A stretch of DNA of 64,000 bases from Streptomyces canus. Its GTDB lineage: Bacteria; Actinomycetota; Actinomycetes; Streptomycetales; Streptomycetaceae. The position numbers and the translations under genes are program-made. The DNA is taken from positions 1,984,001-2,048,000 of the forward strand of contig NZ_JAUSWW010000001.1 in NCBI RefSeq assembly GCF_030815415.1. The letters are read 5' to 3'. Positions within the stretch are counted from its first letter, which is position 1. Each line of letters starts with the position of its first letter. Shown here piece by piece: positions 22,532 through 32,186 of the stretch. Under the pieces are notes generated by a model that saw only the letters and a program-made list of their open reading frames with translations, was not told where the DNA came from and did no database searches.

Positions 22532-24016
22532 ATGTTCAGGACGTTCACCGAGCGCCGGGCTCGGAAAGACCAGGAGCGGCAGCGCGAGCTGTCCGTACGG
22601 CTGAGGTCGCCCGAGCCGGAGGTACGGGCGACCTCAGCCGGCGAGATCGCCCAGGAGCGGGACACGGCCTGGGCGATACGGGAGCTGGCTCAGGCGATGG
22701 CCCGGGAGCCGTCTCCGGCCTGGTTCGACGGCATCGCCGGGCCGTTCTGCGATGCCGTGTGCCGGGATCGGGCCGTACGGGAACGCGTGGAGCGGATGTT
22801 CGCCGCGCATGGCGATGCGCCGGCCGACCTGGTGCGTGCCTGGACCGCCTTCCTGTCGGAGTTCGGGGCGGGTGCCGCGCTGGACACCGTCGACGACGAG
22901 TTGGCCGCCGAAGTGGGTGCTCGGCTGCGGCGCGTGGGTGAGCAGGGCGGGAAGTTCCGTGAACTGTCCGGGACGGACCCGGAGTCCCTCGACTACGTGG
23001 TCACGTTCGGCGTGACCGTCGAACTGCTTCATGACGCCGTACGCCGCTACGCTCCTCTCCCCGCGGACGACATCGACCGTGCGCGGCGCGCTGCCCGGGA
23101 GACGCTGGAGCGGGCCCTCGCGCACCCGGCGGGGAGCGACGACCGCTACGGGCTGCTGGTTGCCCTCTGTGAACGGCAGGACGACGAGACCTGGGCGGAC
23201 CGGCAGTTGGACGCCCTGCGCATCAGGGAGGCACTCGACCTGTGCGGGAGCGCCGCACCGGACCGCGTCGCGCTGGGCGTGGAGACCCTCGCCATCACGC
23301 TCCACATCAACGACGTGTGCCTGCACGACGCCGTCCGCGAGACGCTCGACCGTCTCTGCGTGCCGGACCAGGACCCGTTCACCTTCAGCGAGGTCCTGAG
23401 CTGCTATCCCGCGCTCCACGCCGACCGACGCATGGACGACCCGCCGGTCGAGCTGTTCCTCGCGGCACTCGGTCACCCCGACCCGCTGGTACGGGCGCAC
23501 GCCGCCGGCGGGCTGGACACCATCGCGCCCGGACTGCCCGAGGAGTCACGGGCCGTCGCCGCACTGATCGAGGCGATGGAGCACGACCCCGATATCGAGG
23601 TCGTGCGCTCGGCGGCGTACGCCCTCGCCACGATTCGCTGTACCGAGGAGGCCGACTCCCGTGCCGCCTCCGCGGCACTCGCGGGCCAGGCCGGATCGGC
23701 CGACCCGGGTCTGCGCGTGGCGAGCGTGGACGGAGCACTCCACCGCGACGAGCCGGGAGCGTACGACCGGCTGACGGCCGAGCTCCAACGGCCCGATGTC
23801 GAGGCCCGGTTCATCAGCTCCGTCGGCTTCTTCCTGGATCTCGGAAAGCAGCCCTCGAAGGATGTGACCGCGCAATGGACTCATCTGCTGGAGCGACTGC
23901 GCCAGGGCGGCTGGACCGACCGGCCGAACGAGCACGAGGACGGCGACGACGCGGAGCCCGGCTTCCGGGCGGCGCTCCTGAAGCTGACGCTGGACAAGCT
24001 GCGCGCGTACGCCTAG
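22532..24016 (+). CDS. HEAT-repeat-like hypothetical protein (494 aa)
   Basis: A 494-aa soluble helical protein. Repeated helical pairs are visible, especially DPPVELFLAALGHPDPLVRA and DPDIEVVRSAAYALATIRCT, which fit HEAT/armadillo-like repeats. The N-terminus is very charged (RRARKDQERQRELSVRLRSP). No catalytic signature. It probably mediates protein contacts. Its stop codon interlocks with that of the convergent LacI gene inside the hexamer CCTAGG (24012-24017 region). Confidence 0.7.
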   Translation: MFRTFTERRARKDQERQRELSVRLRSPEPEVRATSAGEIAQERDTAWAIRELAQAMAREPSPAWFDGIAGPFCDAVCRDRAVRERVERMFAAHGDAPADLVRAWTAFLSEFGAGAALDTVDDELAAEVGARLRRVGEQGGKFRELSGTDPESLDYVVTFGVTVELLHDAVRRYAPLPADDIDRARRAARETLERALAHPAGSDDRYGLLVALCERQDDETWADRQLDALRIREALDLCGSAAPDRVALGVETLAITLHINDVCLHDAVRETLDRLCVPDQDPFTFSEVLSCYPALHADRRMDDPPVELFLAALGHPDPLVRAHAAGGLDTIAPGLPEESRAVAALIEAMEHDPDIEVVRSAAYALATIRCTEEADSRAASAALAGQAGSADPGLRVASVDGALHRDEPGAYDRLTAELQRPDVEARFISSVGFFLDLGKQPSKDVTAQWTHLLERLRQGGWTDRPNEHEDGDDAEPGFRAALLKLTLDKLRAYA

Positions 24017-25020
24017 GCGGAGGCCCGCCGCACCAGCGTCGTCCGCAGCACGACGCTGGACGCGGCGCCGGCCGTCCCCAGCAACAGCCGGGCCATCAAC
24101 CGCCCCATCTCCTCGATGTCCTGACGGATCGTCGTGAGCGGCGGATCGGTCTGTTCCGTCACCGGCAGCATGTCGTCGAACCCGATCACGGCCACGTCGT
24201 CAGGCACGCGCCGTCCCCGTTCGCGCAGTACCCGCAGCGCCCCGGACGCCATGAGGTCGTTCGCGGCGAACACGGCATCGACGTCCGGGCAGCGCTCGAG
24301 CAGCTCCCGCATCGCCCGTTCCCCGCCCCCGGGAGTGAAGTCCCCCTCGACCACCAGCTGCGGACCGGCGTCCCCCATGATGTCCCGGAACCCCTCCAGC
24401 CGGTCCACCGCCGACGTCTGGTCCAGGGCACCGGTGATGTGCGCGACGCGCGTGCGGCCGAGGTTCACGAGATGGCGTACGGCGTCCCGCGCCCCACCCC
24501 GGTTGTCGCTGTCGACGAACACCACGTCACGGCTGCCGTCGCTCCACCCGGGCCGCCCGCCGAACACCGTCGGGACACCGGCCCGCTGGATCAGTCCGGG
24601 CAGCGGATCGTCGAGGTGCAGGGAGAAGACGAGCGCCCCGTCGACATGGCCGCCGGCGAGGTAGCGGCCGACCCGGGCGTGGTCGTCGCGCCCCTCGGTC
24701 AGCAGCAGGACCAGCTGGTTGTCGTGGGCCGTCAACTCCTTGCTGATTCCCCTGAGTTGCAGCGCGAAGAAGGGGTCGGCGAAGACCCGGGTCTCCGGTT
24801 CGGCGACGACGACGGCGATCGCGTCGTGCCGGCGCGTCACCAGGCTGCGGGCGGCCTGGTTGGGCACGTATCCCAGCTCCTCCACCGCCCGCCGGACCCG
24901 CTCGACGAGCGGCTCCCGCACCCCGTCCCCACCGTTCACCACCCGGGACACGGTGGCCCGCGAGACCCCGGCCCGCTCGGCCACGGCCTCCAGCGTGGGA
25001 CGCGGCGCTGTCTCGGTCAC
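24013..25020 (-). CDS. LacI-family transcriptional regulator
   Basis: 335 aa. Helix-turn-helix and hinge: PTLEAVAERAGVSRATVSRV followed by VNGGDGVREPLVERVRRAVE and ELGYVPNQAARSL. The C-terminal periplasmic-binding-like domain (AIAVVVAEPETRVFADPFFA, DALRV, VIGFDDMLPVTEQTDPPLTT) would bind a sugar effector. The GTG at 25020 follows GAGGAGG. A GAGAGCGCTCTC palindrome 55 nt upstream is a typical LacI operator and implies autoregulation. The nearest candidate target is the adjacent hypothetical gene at 25159; no sugar operon is next to it. Confidence 0.9.
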   Translation of the reverse strand: MTETAPRPTLEAVAERAGVSRATVSRVVNGGDGVREPLVERVRRAVEELGYVPNQAARSLVTRRHDAIAVVVAEPETRVFADPFFALQLRGISKELTAHDNQLVLLLTEGRDDHARVGRYLAGGHVDGALVFSLHLDDPLPGLIQRAGVPTVFGGRPGWSDGSRDVVFVDSDNRGGARDAVRHLVNLGRTRVAHITGALDQTSAVDRLEGFRDIMGDAGPQLVVEGDFTPGGGERAMRELLERCPDVDAVFAANDLMASGALRVLRERGRRVPDDVAVIGFDDMLPVTEQTDPPLTTIRQDIEEMGRLMARLLLGTAGAASSVVLRTTLVRRASA

Positions 25021-25074
25021 TTCGGGGCCCTCCTCGCGGTTGCGGATCAGGATAGCCCTGGCCGGAGGCGTCGT

Positions 25075-25086
25075 GAGAGCGCTCTC
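25075..25086. promoter_or_regulatory. LacI-type operator
   Basis: GAGAGCGCTCTC is a perfect 12-bp palindrome with the central CG typical of LacI/GalR operators. It lies between the divergent LacI gene and the gene at 25159 and could control both. Confidence 0.65.
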
Positions 25087-25158
25087 CGGGGACCGCAATC
25101 CGCTTGCTCACGAGCTCGGGACGGCCAGATCATCGCCGTATGACCACGAGAAGGGCCC

Positions 25159-26025
25159 ATGCCCGCTGACCGCCACCTGACCCCGTACGCGCGTCTGCCC
25201 CGCGAGTACCGCGACCGGGACGTACTGCACAGCACCGTCGACGCCTTCGGGCGTGCGCATTGGCTGCTCTGCGGCACTCGGAGCCCGCACGGTCCGTACG
25301 ACGCACTGGTGGTCACCGTCGAGGACGGCCACGCGGACGAGACGCCTCTGAGCGCGGTACTGCCACGTCACCCGATGATCGACGCCCTGCCGGACGGCGG
25401 ATTCCTGCTGGCCGACGTGCGCAGTCGGGCCGGGGACGACCAAGTACAGGTATTCGACGCCCTGGGTCGCCCTTCGGGCAGCTTCCGGGTGGGCGACGGC
25501 ATCGAGCACCTCCTGACCGACGAGTCGGGGCACGTATGGGTCGGCCACTTCGACCAAGGCGTCCTGGGCGACCGGCTCAGCGAGCCCGGCATACGTCGGT
25601 GGAGCAGCGCGGGAAGGCCGGTGTGGGAGTACGTAGCGGCCCCCGGCGACCAGCCCGTCCTCGACTGCTATGCCCTCAACGTCGACCATCGCGCCACCTG
25701 GGCCTACCCGTACACGGACTTCCCTCTCCTGGAAGTCCGGGACGGCCGACCGACCCGCGTCCGCACCACGCCGGTCGGATACGCCCACGGCGTCGTCGTC
25801 CACGGCGGACGTGTCGCCTTCTTCGGCGGCCCCGGCGACACACACGACCGGCTCGTCACCGGCCGGCTCACCGCGACCACGGTCGAGGCCCTGGAGACGG
25901 CCCGGCTGACCCGCCCGAACGGTACCCGCCTCGGGGGCCGCCGGGTCGTCTGCCGCGGCCCCCGCCTCTACCTCCAGGAGCACCCCGGCGCGGAATGGAC
26001 CCTGTTCGACCTCTCGCGTCAGTGA
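25159..26025 (+). CDS. Hypothetical beta-propeller-like protein (288 aa)
   Basis: 288 aa, beta-rich, without signal peptide. Segments such as [40 protein letters not shown] and [16 protein letters not shown] look like propeller blades of the kind found in two-component-regulator or SMP-30-like folds, but I see no family signature. The last 7 nt overlap the convergent laccase stop. The shared operator suggests control by the LacI regulator. Confidence 0.65.
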   Translation: MPADRHLTPYARLPREYRDRDVLHSTVDAFGRAHWLLCGTRSPHGPYDALVVTVEDGHADETPLSAVLPRHPMIDALPDGGFLLADVRSRAGDDQVQVFDALGRPSGSFRVGDGIEHLLTDESGHVWVGHFDQGVLGDRLSEPGIRRWSSAGRPVWEYVAAPGDQPVLDCYALNVDHRATWAYPYTDFPLLEVRDGRPTRVRTTPVGYAHGVVVHGGRVAFFGGPGDTHDRLVTGRLTATTVEALETARLTRPNGTRLGGRRVVCRGPRLYLQEHPGAEWTLFDLSRQ

Positions 26026-26987
26026 TCGTGCTCGTGCGGCTCGTGCCCCGGGATCGTGCCGTCCGTCTTCTTCACCAGGAACAGCCCGACCATCCCCATG
26101 TCGGAGTGGCTCTGGACATGGCAGTGGTACATCCACGCGCCCGCCCCGACGCCCTCCCCCGCGATCACCTGGAAGCCGAAGGAGTCCGCGGGGCCCACGA
26201 TCTTGTTGTCGATGACCTGGCTCGGGTCGTCGGGGCCGGTGAGCATGCCCGTACGGTTGTCGGCCCAGCGGTGACCGTGCATGTGGAACGTGTGGTAGTA
26301 CTCGCCGTGCGTGATCATCACGAACTCGACGCGATCGCCCACCGTGGCCTCGAAGTTCGGCCCGGAGTGCGCCGGCTTGTTGTTGATGAGCATGTCGTTG
26401 AAGACGATCGTGTACGTCTTGTCCGGGAGGACGTCGCCCTTGCGCCGCACGATCACCGGACCGTAGAGGCCCTTGCGGATACCGACCGTCCCGTGCTCGG
26501 TCCCCACCACGTGGTCGTGGTAGTGCCAGTAGCCCGCGCTGCCCGCCCGCCAGGTGCCGTCCTTGCGGCGACCGGGGGCGTGGGTGCGCCAGGTGTAGGT
26601 ACGGGTGCCGCCGGGCTCGACGTCGCTTTTGTTCAACTTGGTGCCGTCGCTGGTGATTTCGTAGTCGAGGCCGTGGACGTGGAGGCTCGCCGCGATGTCC
26701 ATGGTGTTCTCGAACTCGATGTGCAGCGTGTCGCCCTCGTTGAGTTCGATGAGCGGGCCGGGGACCGTCGCCTTGCCCTTCTCGAAGCCGTAGCCCAGCT
26801 GCCCGTCGGCGAGCTTCTCGGCGTACAGCTTGATGCGTCTCACCTCGCCCCCGGCCGGTGCGGTCCTGGCCGGCCCGTCGGCGCTCGCGGCGTCCGGCGC
26901 CAGCGACAACGATGTCGCGACGGCCCCGCTGCCCACGACGGCCGCGCCGCCCAGCAGTACTCGTCGATTGAACCCGCGTCTGTCCAC
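26019..26987 (-). CDS. Small two-domain laccase (SLAC-type multicopper oxidase), Tat-exported
   Basis: 322 aa, the size of two-domain laccases, which assemble as trimers and oxidise phenols with O2. The N-terminus [20 protein letters not shown] is a twin-arginine signal. Copper ligands: [17 protein letters not shown] and [12 protein letters not shown], giving the type 1 and the interface trinuclear centres. It closely matches the remembered S. coelicolor SLAC/EpoA (SCO6712). Start is GTG 26987 with GGGGAG upstream. It is divergent from two large secreted redox-type proteins and may work with them outside the cell. Confidence 0.95.
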   Translation of the reverse strand: MDRRGFNRRVLLGGAAVVGSGAVATSLSLAPDAASADGPARTAPAGGEVRRIKLYAEKLADGQLGYGFEKGKATVPGPLIELNEGDTLHIEFENTMDIAASLHVHGLDYEITSDGTKLNKSDVEPGGTRTYTWRTHAPGRRKDGTWRAGSAGYWHYHDHVVGTEHGTVGIRKGLYGPVIVRRKGDVLPDKTYTIVFNDMLINNKPAHSGPNFEATVGDRVEFVMITHGEYYHTFHMHGHRWADNRTGMLTGPDDPSQVIDNKIVGPADSFGFQVIAGEGVGAGAWMYHCHVQSHSDMGMVGLFLVKKTDGTIPGHEPHEHDH

Positions 26988-27176
26988 GTGGAACTCCCCA
27001 CCCTGATACGGAACTTGCGGAGACGCACCTGTGATGAACCTGTGAGACGGTACCGGCCGTTCCGCTGTTTTTCCACGCTCAGGACAAAGTTGACCCCAAC
27101 TCGGTCATAGGTATTGGCGAGTTGCGCAAAGAGGTCTAGCTTCCATCGCGCTGTTGCTGTGACCGAGGAGGTGCCC

Positions 27177-29657
27177 ATGCACTTACGAGGACTGAGCGCG
27201 AGAAGACGGGTCGGCGTGGCGGGCGTGACCGCCGGGATCGTCGTCGCCGGACTGCTGTCGGGTCCCGCCGCCAGCGCGCGTCCGGCCCCGGAACCGCCCC
27301 TGACAACGATGTCCGTGAAGTCGCCGCCAGGCGGCGCGAATGTACGCGTACTGGTCTTCTACGGTTCCGCGGCGGCCGGGGAGGAGTCGCCGGTCGTGAA
27401 CGCGGGGATCGAGACGATCGAGAGGATCGGCCTGTCCGGGCCGACGGAGCAGCGGTTCACGACGGTGGCCACCGACGACGCGTCGGTGTTCACCGACGAG
27501 ACGAAGCTCGGGCGGTACAACGCGATCGTCTTCCTGACCGGCGGCGGTGACATCCTCGATCCGGAGCAGGAGGCCGGCCTGGAGGCCTACATGGAGGCGG
27601 GCGGCGGTTTCGTCGGCGTCCATGACGCGGCGCGCGCCGAGCCGTACTCGGACTGGTTCACAGGACTGGTCGGCGCCCGCCCGGCGGCCTCCAGCCCAAC
27701 GGCCGTACAACGGGCCGTCGTCGAGGTCGGGGACCGCCGGCATCCGGCGACCAAGGATCTGCCGGTGCAGTGGAAGCGGCCCGATCAGTGGTTCAACTGG
27801 GCCAAGAACCCGTCGGGTGAGGTCCACACGGTGGCCCGGGTCCGCGAGTCGACGTATCAGCCGGGAGCGAGCAAGAACGGCTGGGACCACCCGGTGAGCT
27901 GGTGCCGTGACTACGACGGCGGCCGCTCCTTCTACACCGGCATGGGCGGCACGGTGTCGTCGTACGACGAGAGCGACTTCCGCACGCATCTGCGCGGTGC
28001 CCTGTTGTGGACCTCGCGGCTGGTGCAGGCCGACTGCAAAGCGACCATCACCGGCAACTACAAGGCGGAGCGCCTCACCCAGCCCAACCAGGCGGGGCAG
28101 AACGACCAGATCGGCGAGCCGCACGGCCTGGTCACCGCGCCCGACGGCCGGGTGCTCTACATCGGGCGGGGCGGCGCGGACTCCTCGCAGCCCGTGGTCA
28201 CCGACTGGAACAACCCCGACATCGGCAAGGGCCGGGGCGAGATCCATGTCTACGACCCGAAGACCAGGAAGGTCACCCTCGCGGGGGCGTTGACGGTCTT
28301 CGGCAACAAGGGCGGCGGCGACGAGCTGGTCAAGGTCGAGGAGGGGCTCCTCGGCATCGAGCTCGATCCGCGGTTCGAGGACAACGGGTGGGTGTATCTG
28401 CACTACACACCGCACGCGCAGATCAACCGCGAGACGCGCATGGCCGAGCGCCGGGTCTCCCGGTTCACGCTCGACCTGGCGAGCAACAAGCTGGATCTGG
28501 GCAGCGAGAAGGTGCTGCTGAAGTGGCCGGTGCAGATCCACAGTTGCTGCCATGCGGGCGGCGGGATGACCTGGGACTCGAAGGGCAACCTGTACATCGC
28601 GACCGGTGACAACAACTCCAGTGGCTTCAGCGGTGGTTACTCGGGCAACAACCCGGAGCCGAACTACAAGGGCGTCTCCTTCGCCGACGCGCGGCGCACC
28701 GCCGGCAACACCCACAACCTCAACGGCAAGATCCTGCGCATCCACCCGGAGCCGGACGGGACGTACGCGCTGCCCGCCGGGAACCTCTTCACCGGGCAGG
28801 AGACCGACGAGGGCGGCGGCAAGACCCGCGGCGAGATCTATGTGATGGGGGTCAGGAACCCCGCCCGTATCTTCGTCGACCGGAAGACCGACATCCTGTA
28901 CGCCGGCTGGGTCGGCCCGGACGCCTCGGCGCCCTCGACGACCTGGGGTCCGGCCAAGTACGACACGTTCGCCGTCATCACCAAGGCGAGCAACCGGGGT
29001 TGGCCGTACTGCATGGGCAACAAGCAGCCCTATCGCGACCGCAACCTCCCCGACCCGACGAAGCCGCTGGGCTGGTACGACTGCGACCACCCGAAGAACG
29101 AGTCCCCGAACAACGACGGCCTCGTCAACCTTCCGCCGGTCACCGGCAACAACATCTGGTACTCGCCGCAGGGCGGCGCACCGGACTTCCCGCGCGACGC
29201 GAACGGCATCCCCTCCTACAAGCAGGAGGAGTCGACGTATCTGCTGCCGTGGCTGAAGGGCGGCGGACAGGCCGCGATGAACGGACCGGTCTACCGCTAC
29301 GACACGGAGAGCGCCAGCGAGGTCAAGTGGCCTGCGTACTGGGACGGCAAGTGGTTCGTCGGTGACTTCTACGACGCCGACCAGCCGCGCAACGCCGTCA
29401 TCACCGATCCGAAGACGCACGGGGACGGCGGACTGCCCGTGCACTCCGAGTCGTTGAAGAAGATCGTGCCCATCGGCAACGACGGCATCAAGAACCTCAT
29501 GGACTGGAAGTTCGGTCCGGACGGCTCGCTGTACGTGCTCGACTACGGCCGCGGATTCTTCACCTCGGACGCCAAGTCGGCGCTGTGGCACATCACTTAC
29601 AAGGGCGGCGGTCCCACTCCGGCCGCCGGTCAGCTGGCAAGGGGGGCTGTCCGGTGA
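27177..29657 (+). CDS. Secreted ThuA domain plus glucose/sorbosone dehydrogenase-like propeller protein
   Basis: 826 aa. Signal peptide (RRVGVAGVTAGIVVAGLLSG), then a ThuA glutamine-amidotransferase-like domain (VRVLVFYGSAAAGEESPVVN, VFLTGGGDILDPEQEAGLEA, FVGVHDAARAEPYSDWFTGL; about 45-280), then a PQQ-type sugar dehydrogenase-like propeller (EPHGLVTAPDGRVLYIGRGG, GLLGIELDPRFEDNGWVYLH, SCCHAGGGMTWDSKGNLYIA; about 300-815). ThuA/GSDH fusions are frequent in actinobacteria, thought to act on disaccharides or their keto derivatives. ATG 27177 follows GAGGAGG. The stop overlaps the next start (GTGA), so they form an operon. Confidence 0.85.
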   Translation: MHLRGLSARRRVGVAGVTAGIVVAGLLSGPAASARPAPEPPLTTMSVKSPPGGANVRVLVFYGSAAAGEESPVVNAGIETIERIGLSGPTEQRFTTVATDDASVFTDETKLGRYNAIVFLTGGGDILDPEQEAGLEAYMEAGGGFVGVHDAARAEPYSDWFTGLVGARPAASSPTAVQRAVVEVGDRRHPATKDLPVQWKRPDQWFNWAKNPSGEVHTVARVRESTYQPGASKNGWDHPVSWCRDYDGGRSFYTGMGGTVSSYDESDFRTHLRGALLWTSRLVQADCKATITGNYKAERLTQPNQAGQNDQIGEPHGLVTAPDGRVLYIGRGGADSSQPVVTDWNNPDIGKGRGEIHVYDPKTRKVTLAGALTVFGNKGGGDELVKVEEGLLGIELDPRFEDNGWVYLHYTPHAQINRETRMAERRVSRFTLDLASNKLDLGSEKVLLKWPVQIHSCCHAGGGMTWDSKGNLYIATGDNNSSGFSGGYSGNNPEPNYKGVSFADARRTAGNTHNLNGKILRIHPEPDGTYALPAGNLFTGQETDEGGGKTRGEIYVMGVRNPARIFVDRKTDILYAGWVGPDASAPSTTWGPAKYDTFAVITKASNRGWPYCMGNKQPYRDRNLPDPTKPLGWYDCDHPKNESPNNDGLVNLPPVTGNNIWYSPQGGAPDFPRDANGIPSYKQEESTYLLPWLKGGGQAAMNGPVYRYDTESASEVKWPAYWDGKWFVGDFYDADQPRNAVITDPKTHGDGGLPVHSESLKKIVPIGNDGIKNLMDWKFGPDGSLYVLDYGRGFFTSDAKSALWHITYKGGGPTPAAGQLARGAVR

Positions 29658-31855
29658 CACAGCGACGAAGAATCTGGACGGCTCTGCTGGCCGCCGTACT
29701 GATCATGCTCGGGCTGCAGTCGGCACCCGTCTCCGCCCAGCAGCCCGTGGCGCAGGGGGCCGCCGCCCAGACACTCACCTGGACGGCCGGCGACGACATC
29801 ACCAAGTACACGTCGGCGCCGACGACCGCGGTGGCGGGTCAGGCGACGATCGTCTTCGAGAACAGCGTGGCGACCGGCAACACCACCGGTATGCCGCACA
29901 CATTGACGTTCGTGACCTCGGACCCCGAGTTCAACAACGATGTGGAACTCAACATCCTCGCCAACCCGAACGACGACATGGGCGGCCGCCACACCGCCGA
30001 GGTCACCCTCACCCCGGGCCGCTACTTCTACCACTGCACGATCCCGGGCCATGGACAGATGCAGGGCATCCTCGTGGTGACCGAGGGCACCGGCGAGGAC
30101 ACCACCCCGCCCACGACGGCGGCGCAGGTGACCGGGACACAGAACGCACAGGGCGAGTACGTCGGCTCGGCGAGTGTCGCGATCAGCGCGACGGACAACG
30201 AAGGCGGGTCCGGGGTCGACGGTATACAGTACGCGGTCGGCGATTCGGGCGACTGGCTGCCGTACACCACCCCGGTCGTCGTCGACCAGGTCGGCAGTCA
30301 CAAGATCCGGTACCGGGCGCTCGACAAGGCGGGCAATGTCTCCGCCGAGAAGAGCGTCCAGTTCACGGTGGTCGCGCCGCCCTCCGACGACACCGCTCCC
30401 CCGGACACCTCGGCGACGGTGACCGGCGAGCGGAACGCGGACGGGGCGTACCTCGACATGGCGACGGTGACCGTGTCCGCCTCGGACACCGGCTCCGGCG
30501 TCAACACCATCGAGTACGCCGTCGGCGACGGGGCCTGGCAGACGTACGTCGCGCCCGTGATGGTGCACCAGCTCGGCACCCACACCGTGCGCTACCGGGC
30601 CACCGACAAGGCGGGCAACGTCGCCGCCGAGAAGAGCGTGCGGTTCACGGTCGTCGCGACACCCACCCCGGACACCACACCGCCGGCGACGGGGGTGACC
30701 GTCGAGGGCACGAAGAACGCGGCCGGGGCCTATGTCGGCAACGCCAAGGTGACCGTGAGCGCGACGGACGAGCACGGTTCCGGTGTCGACCGGATCGAGT
30801 ACTCGATCGACGGTGGACCGTACATCGCATACACCACACCGGTGATCGTCGACCGCGCCGGCACCCACACCCTCGCCTACCGGGCCACCGACAAGGCGGG
30901 CAACACCGCCGCCGCTCGCACGGTGACCTTCACCGTCGTGTCCAGCCAGGTCCCGGCCCCCAACTGCCCGGAGTTCGACGAGCGGTTGACGGTGATCGTC
31001 GGCGAGGTCGACTCGGGTGTGCCCAACCGGCTCACCAACAGCCGGTGCCGTATCAACGAGTTGATCGAGGACGAGAAGGAGTGGACCTCCCACGCGCTGT
31101 TCGTCAAGCACGTGAAGACGGTCCTCGACAAGCTCCTCAAGGAAGGGGTCGTCGACCAGCGCGAGTACAACGCCGTCCAGAAGGCCGCCCGGCAGTCCGG
31201 GATCGGCACGCCCGGGCAGACCGAGGGCTATCGGACCATCCTCGACGGCAGCGCCGCGTCGTTCGCCAAGTGGCAGCAGGTGGGCGGCGGTTCGTTCGGG
31301 CTGAACGCCGACGGCTCGATCACCTCCGGCACGACCAAGGACGGGCTCGGCATGCTGTGGTTCCCGGAGCGCAAGTACGGCGACTTCTCGCTGCGGCTCC
31401 AGTGGCGGGACGACGCGCCGGGCACCGGCAACGCCAACTCGGGTGTGTTCGTGCGCTTCCCGTGGATCCACGACCATCCGGAGGAGTCACGGCCGGAGTG
31501 GGTCGCCATCAAGTACGGCCACGAGGTGCAGGTCCTGGACCGGCCCGACGGCGACATGTACAAGACGGGCTCGGTCTACGGCTTCGACCGCGTGGGCCTG
31601 GCCGGCGCGGGCGTGACCCAGAAGGGCACCTGGAACGACTACGAGATCCGGGTGGTCGACCAGCACTACTCGGTCTACCGCAACGGTGTGCTGATCAACG
31701 AGTTCGACAACATCGGCGGCCAGGACTTCACCCCGCCCCGCTCGGACGACCCGGGCACGGACGGGCGACGGTTCGCCTCCGGCTACCTCGGACTCCAGGT
31801 GCACGGCACCACGGACGTGGTCTCGTACCGGGACATCAGGATCAAGGAGTTGTGA
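29654..31855 (+). CDS. Secreted cupredoxin / Ig-like repeats / DUF1080 (3-keto-disaccharide hydrolase-like) protein
   Basis: 733 aa. Signal peptide (IWTALLAAVLIMLGLQSAPV), a cupredoxin domain (about 35-150) with type 1 copper ligands in MPHTLTF and YHCTIPGHGQMQG, then three similar repeats of about 95 aa (TVTVSASDTGSGVNTIEYAV, VRYRATDKAGNVAAEKSVRF), a short all-alpha linker, and a C-terminal DUF1080 laminin-G/concanavalin-like domain (about 530-733; YRTILDGSAASFAKWQQVGG, NSGVFVRFPW). DUF1080 proteins include 3-keto-glycoside hydrolases. The blue-copper domain may pass electrons from the partner dehydrogenase or to the divergent laccase; that is inference. Confidence 0.82.
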   Translation: MTQRRRIWTALLAAVLIMLGLQSAPVSAQQPVAQGAAAQTLTWTAGDDITKYTSAPTTAVAGQATIVFENSVATGNTTGMPHTLTFVTSDPEFNNDVELNILANPNDDMGGRHTAEVTLTPGRYFYHCTIPGHGQMQGILVVTEGTGEDTTPPTTAAQVTGTQNAQGEYVGSASVAISATDNEGGSGVDGIQYAVGDSGDWLPYTTPVVVDQVGSHKIRYRALDKAGNVSAEKSVQFTVVAPPSDDTAPPDTSATVTGERNADGAYLDMATVTVSASDTGSGVNTIEYAVGDGAWQTYVAPVMVHQLGTHTVRYRATDKAGNVAAEKSVRFTVVATPTPDTTPPATGVTVEGTKNAAGAYVGNAKVTVSATDEHGSGVDRIEYSIDGGPYIAYTTPVIVDRAGTHTLAYRATDKAGNTAAARTVTFTVVSSQVPAPNCPEFDERLTVIVGEVDSGVPNRLTNSRCRINELIEDEKEWTSHALFVKHVKTVLDKLLKEGVVDQREYNAVQKAARQSGIGTPGQTEGYRTILDGSAASFAKWQQVGGGSFGLNADGSITSGTTKDGLGMLWFPERKYGDFSLRLQWRDDAPGTGNANSGVFVRFPWIHDHPEESRPEWVAIKYGHEVQVLDRPDGDMYKTGSVYGFDRVGLAGAGVTQKGTWNDYEIRVVDQHYSVYRNGVLINEFDNIGGQDFTPPRSDDPGTDGRRFASGYLGLQVHGTTDVVSYRDIRIKEL

Positions 31856-31877
31856 GCGCCGCTCTCCGGTGACCCCA

Positions 31878-31915
31878 GGGGTGCGGCCCACCGCGGTGAC
31901 GGTGGGCCGCACCCC
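31878..31915 (+). terminator. Strong hairpin terminator of the ThuA/cupredoxin operon
   Basis: GGGGTGCGGCCCACCG and CGGTGGGCCGCACCCC form a perfect 16-bp stem around the loop CGGTGA, 22 nt after the stop. Confidence 0.88.
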
Positions 31916-32186
31916 GCAAACGGTTTGCCCGGCGGCGAGGCCACGTGCGAGCCTGCTGCCGTTCCCTCCCGGCAGCCCCGACAGCCCCGACAGGACAGGT
32001 CATGACACTCGGCATGGTGCTCGGCGACGTCCCCGCTCGCGCTTCGACGCGGGAGCGGTAGCCCCGGCGCTCACAGAGAGCCCACCTGCCCCTTCACCGC
32101 GGCCACGCCATCGCGTCGGCCGCCTCTCGTGCTCCTCGTCGAAGTGCTCTTCGTGTATCCGCACGTTCGACCACGAGGAGTTCACC
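31916..32186. other. Non-coding stretch before the methyltransferase
   Basis: About 270 nt without a credible gene. It has a hairpin CCGCTC...GAGCGG near 32035-32060 and a pyrimidine-rich 3' part. The methyltransferase frame is open through it but without family-like sequence. I see no riboswitch or repeat. Confidence 0.4.
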
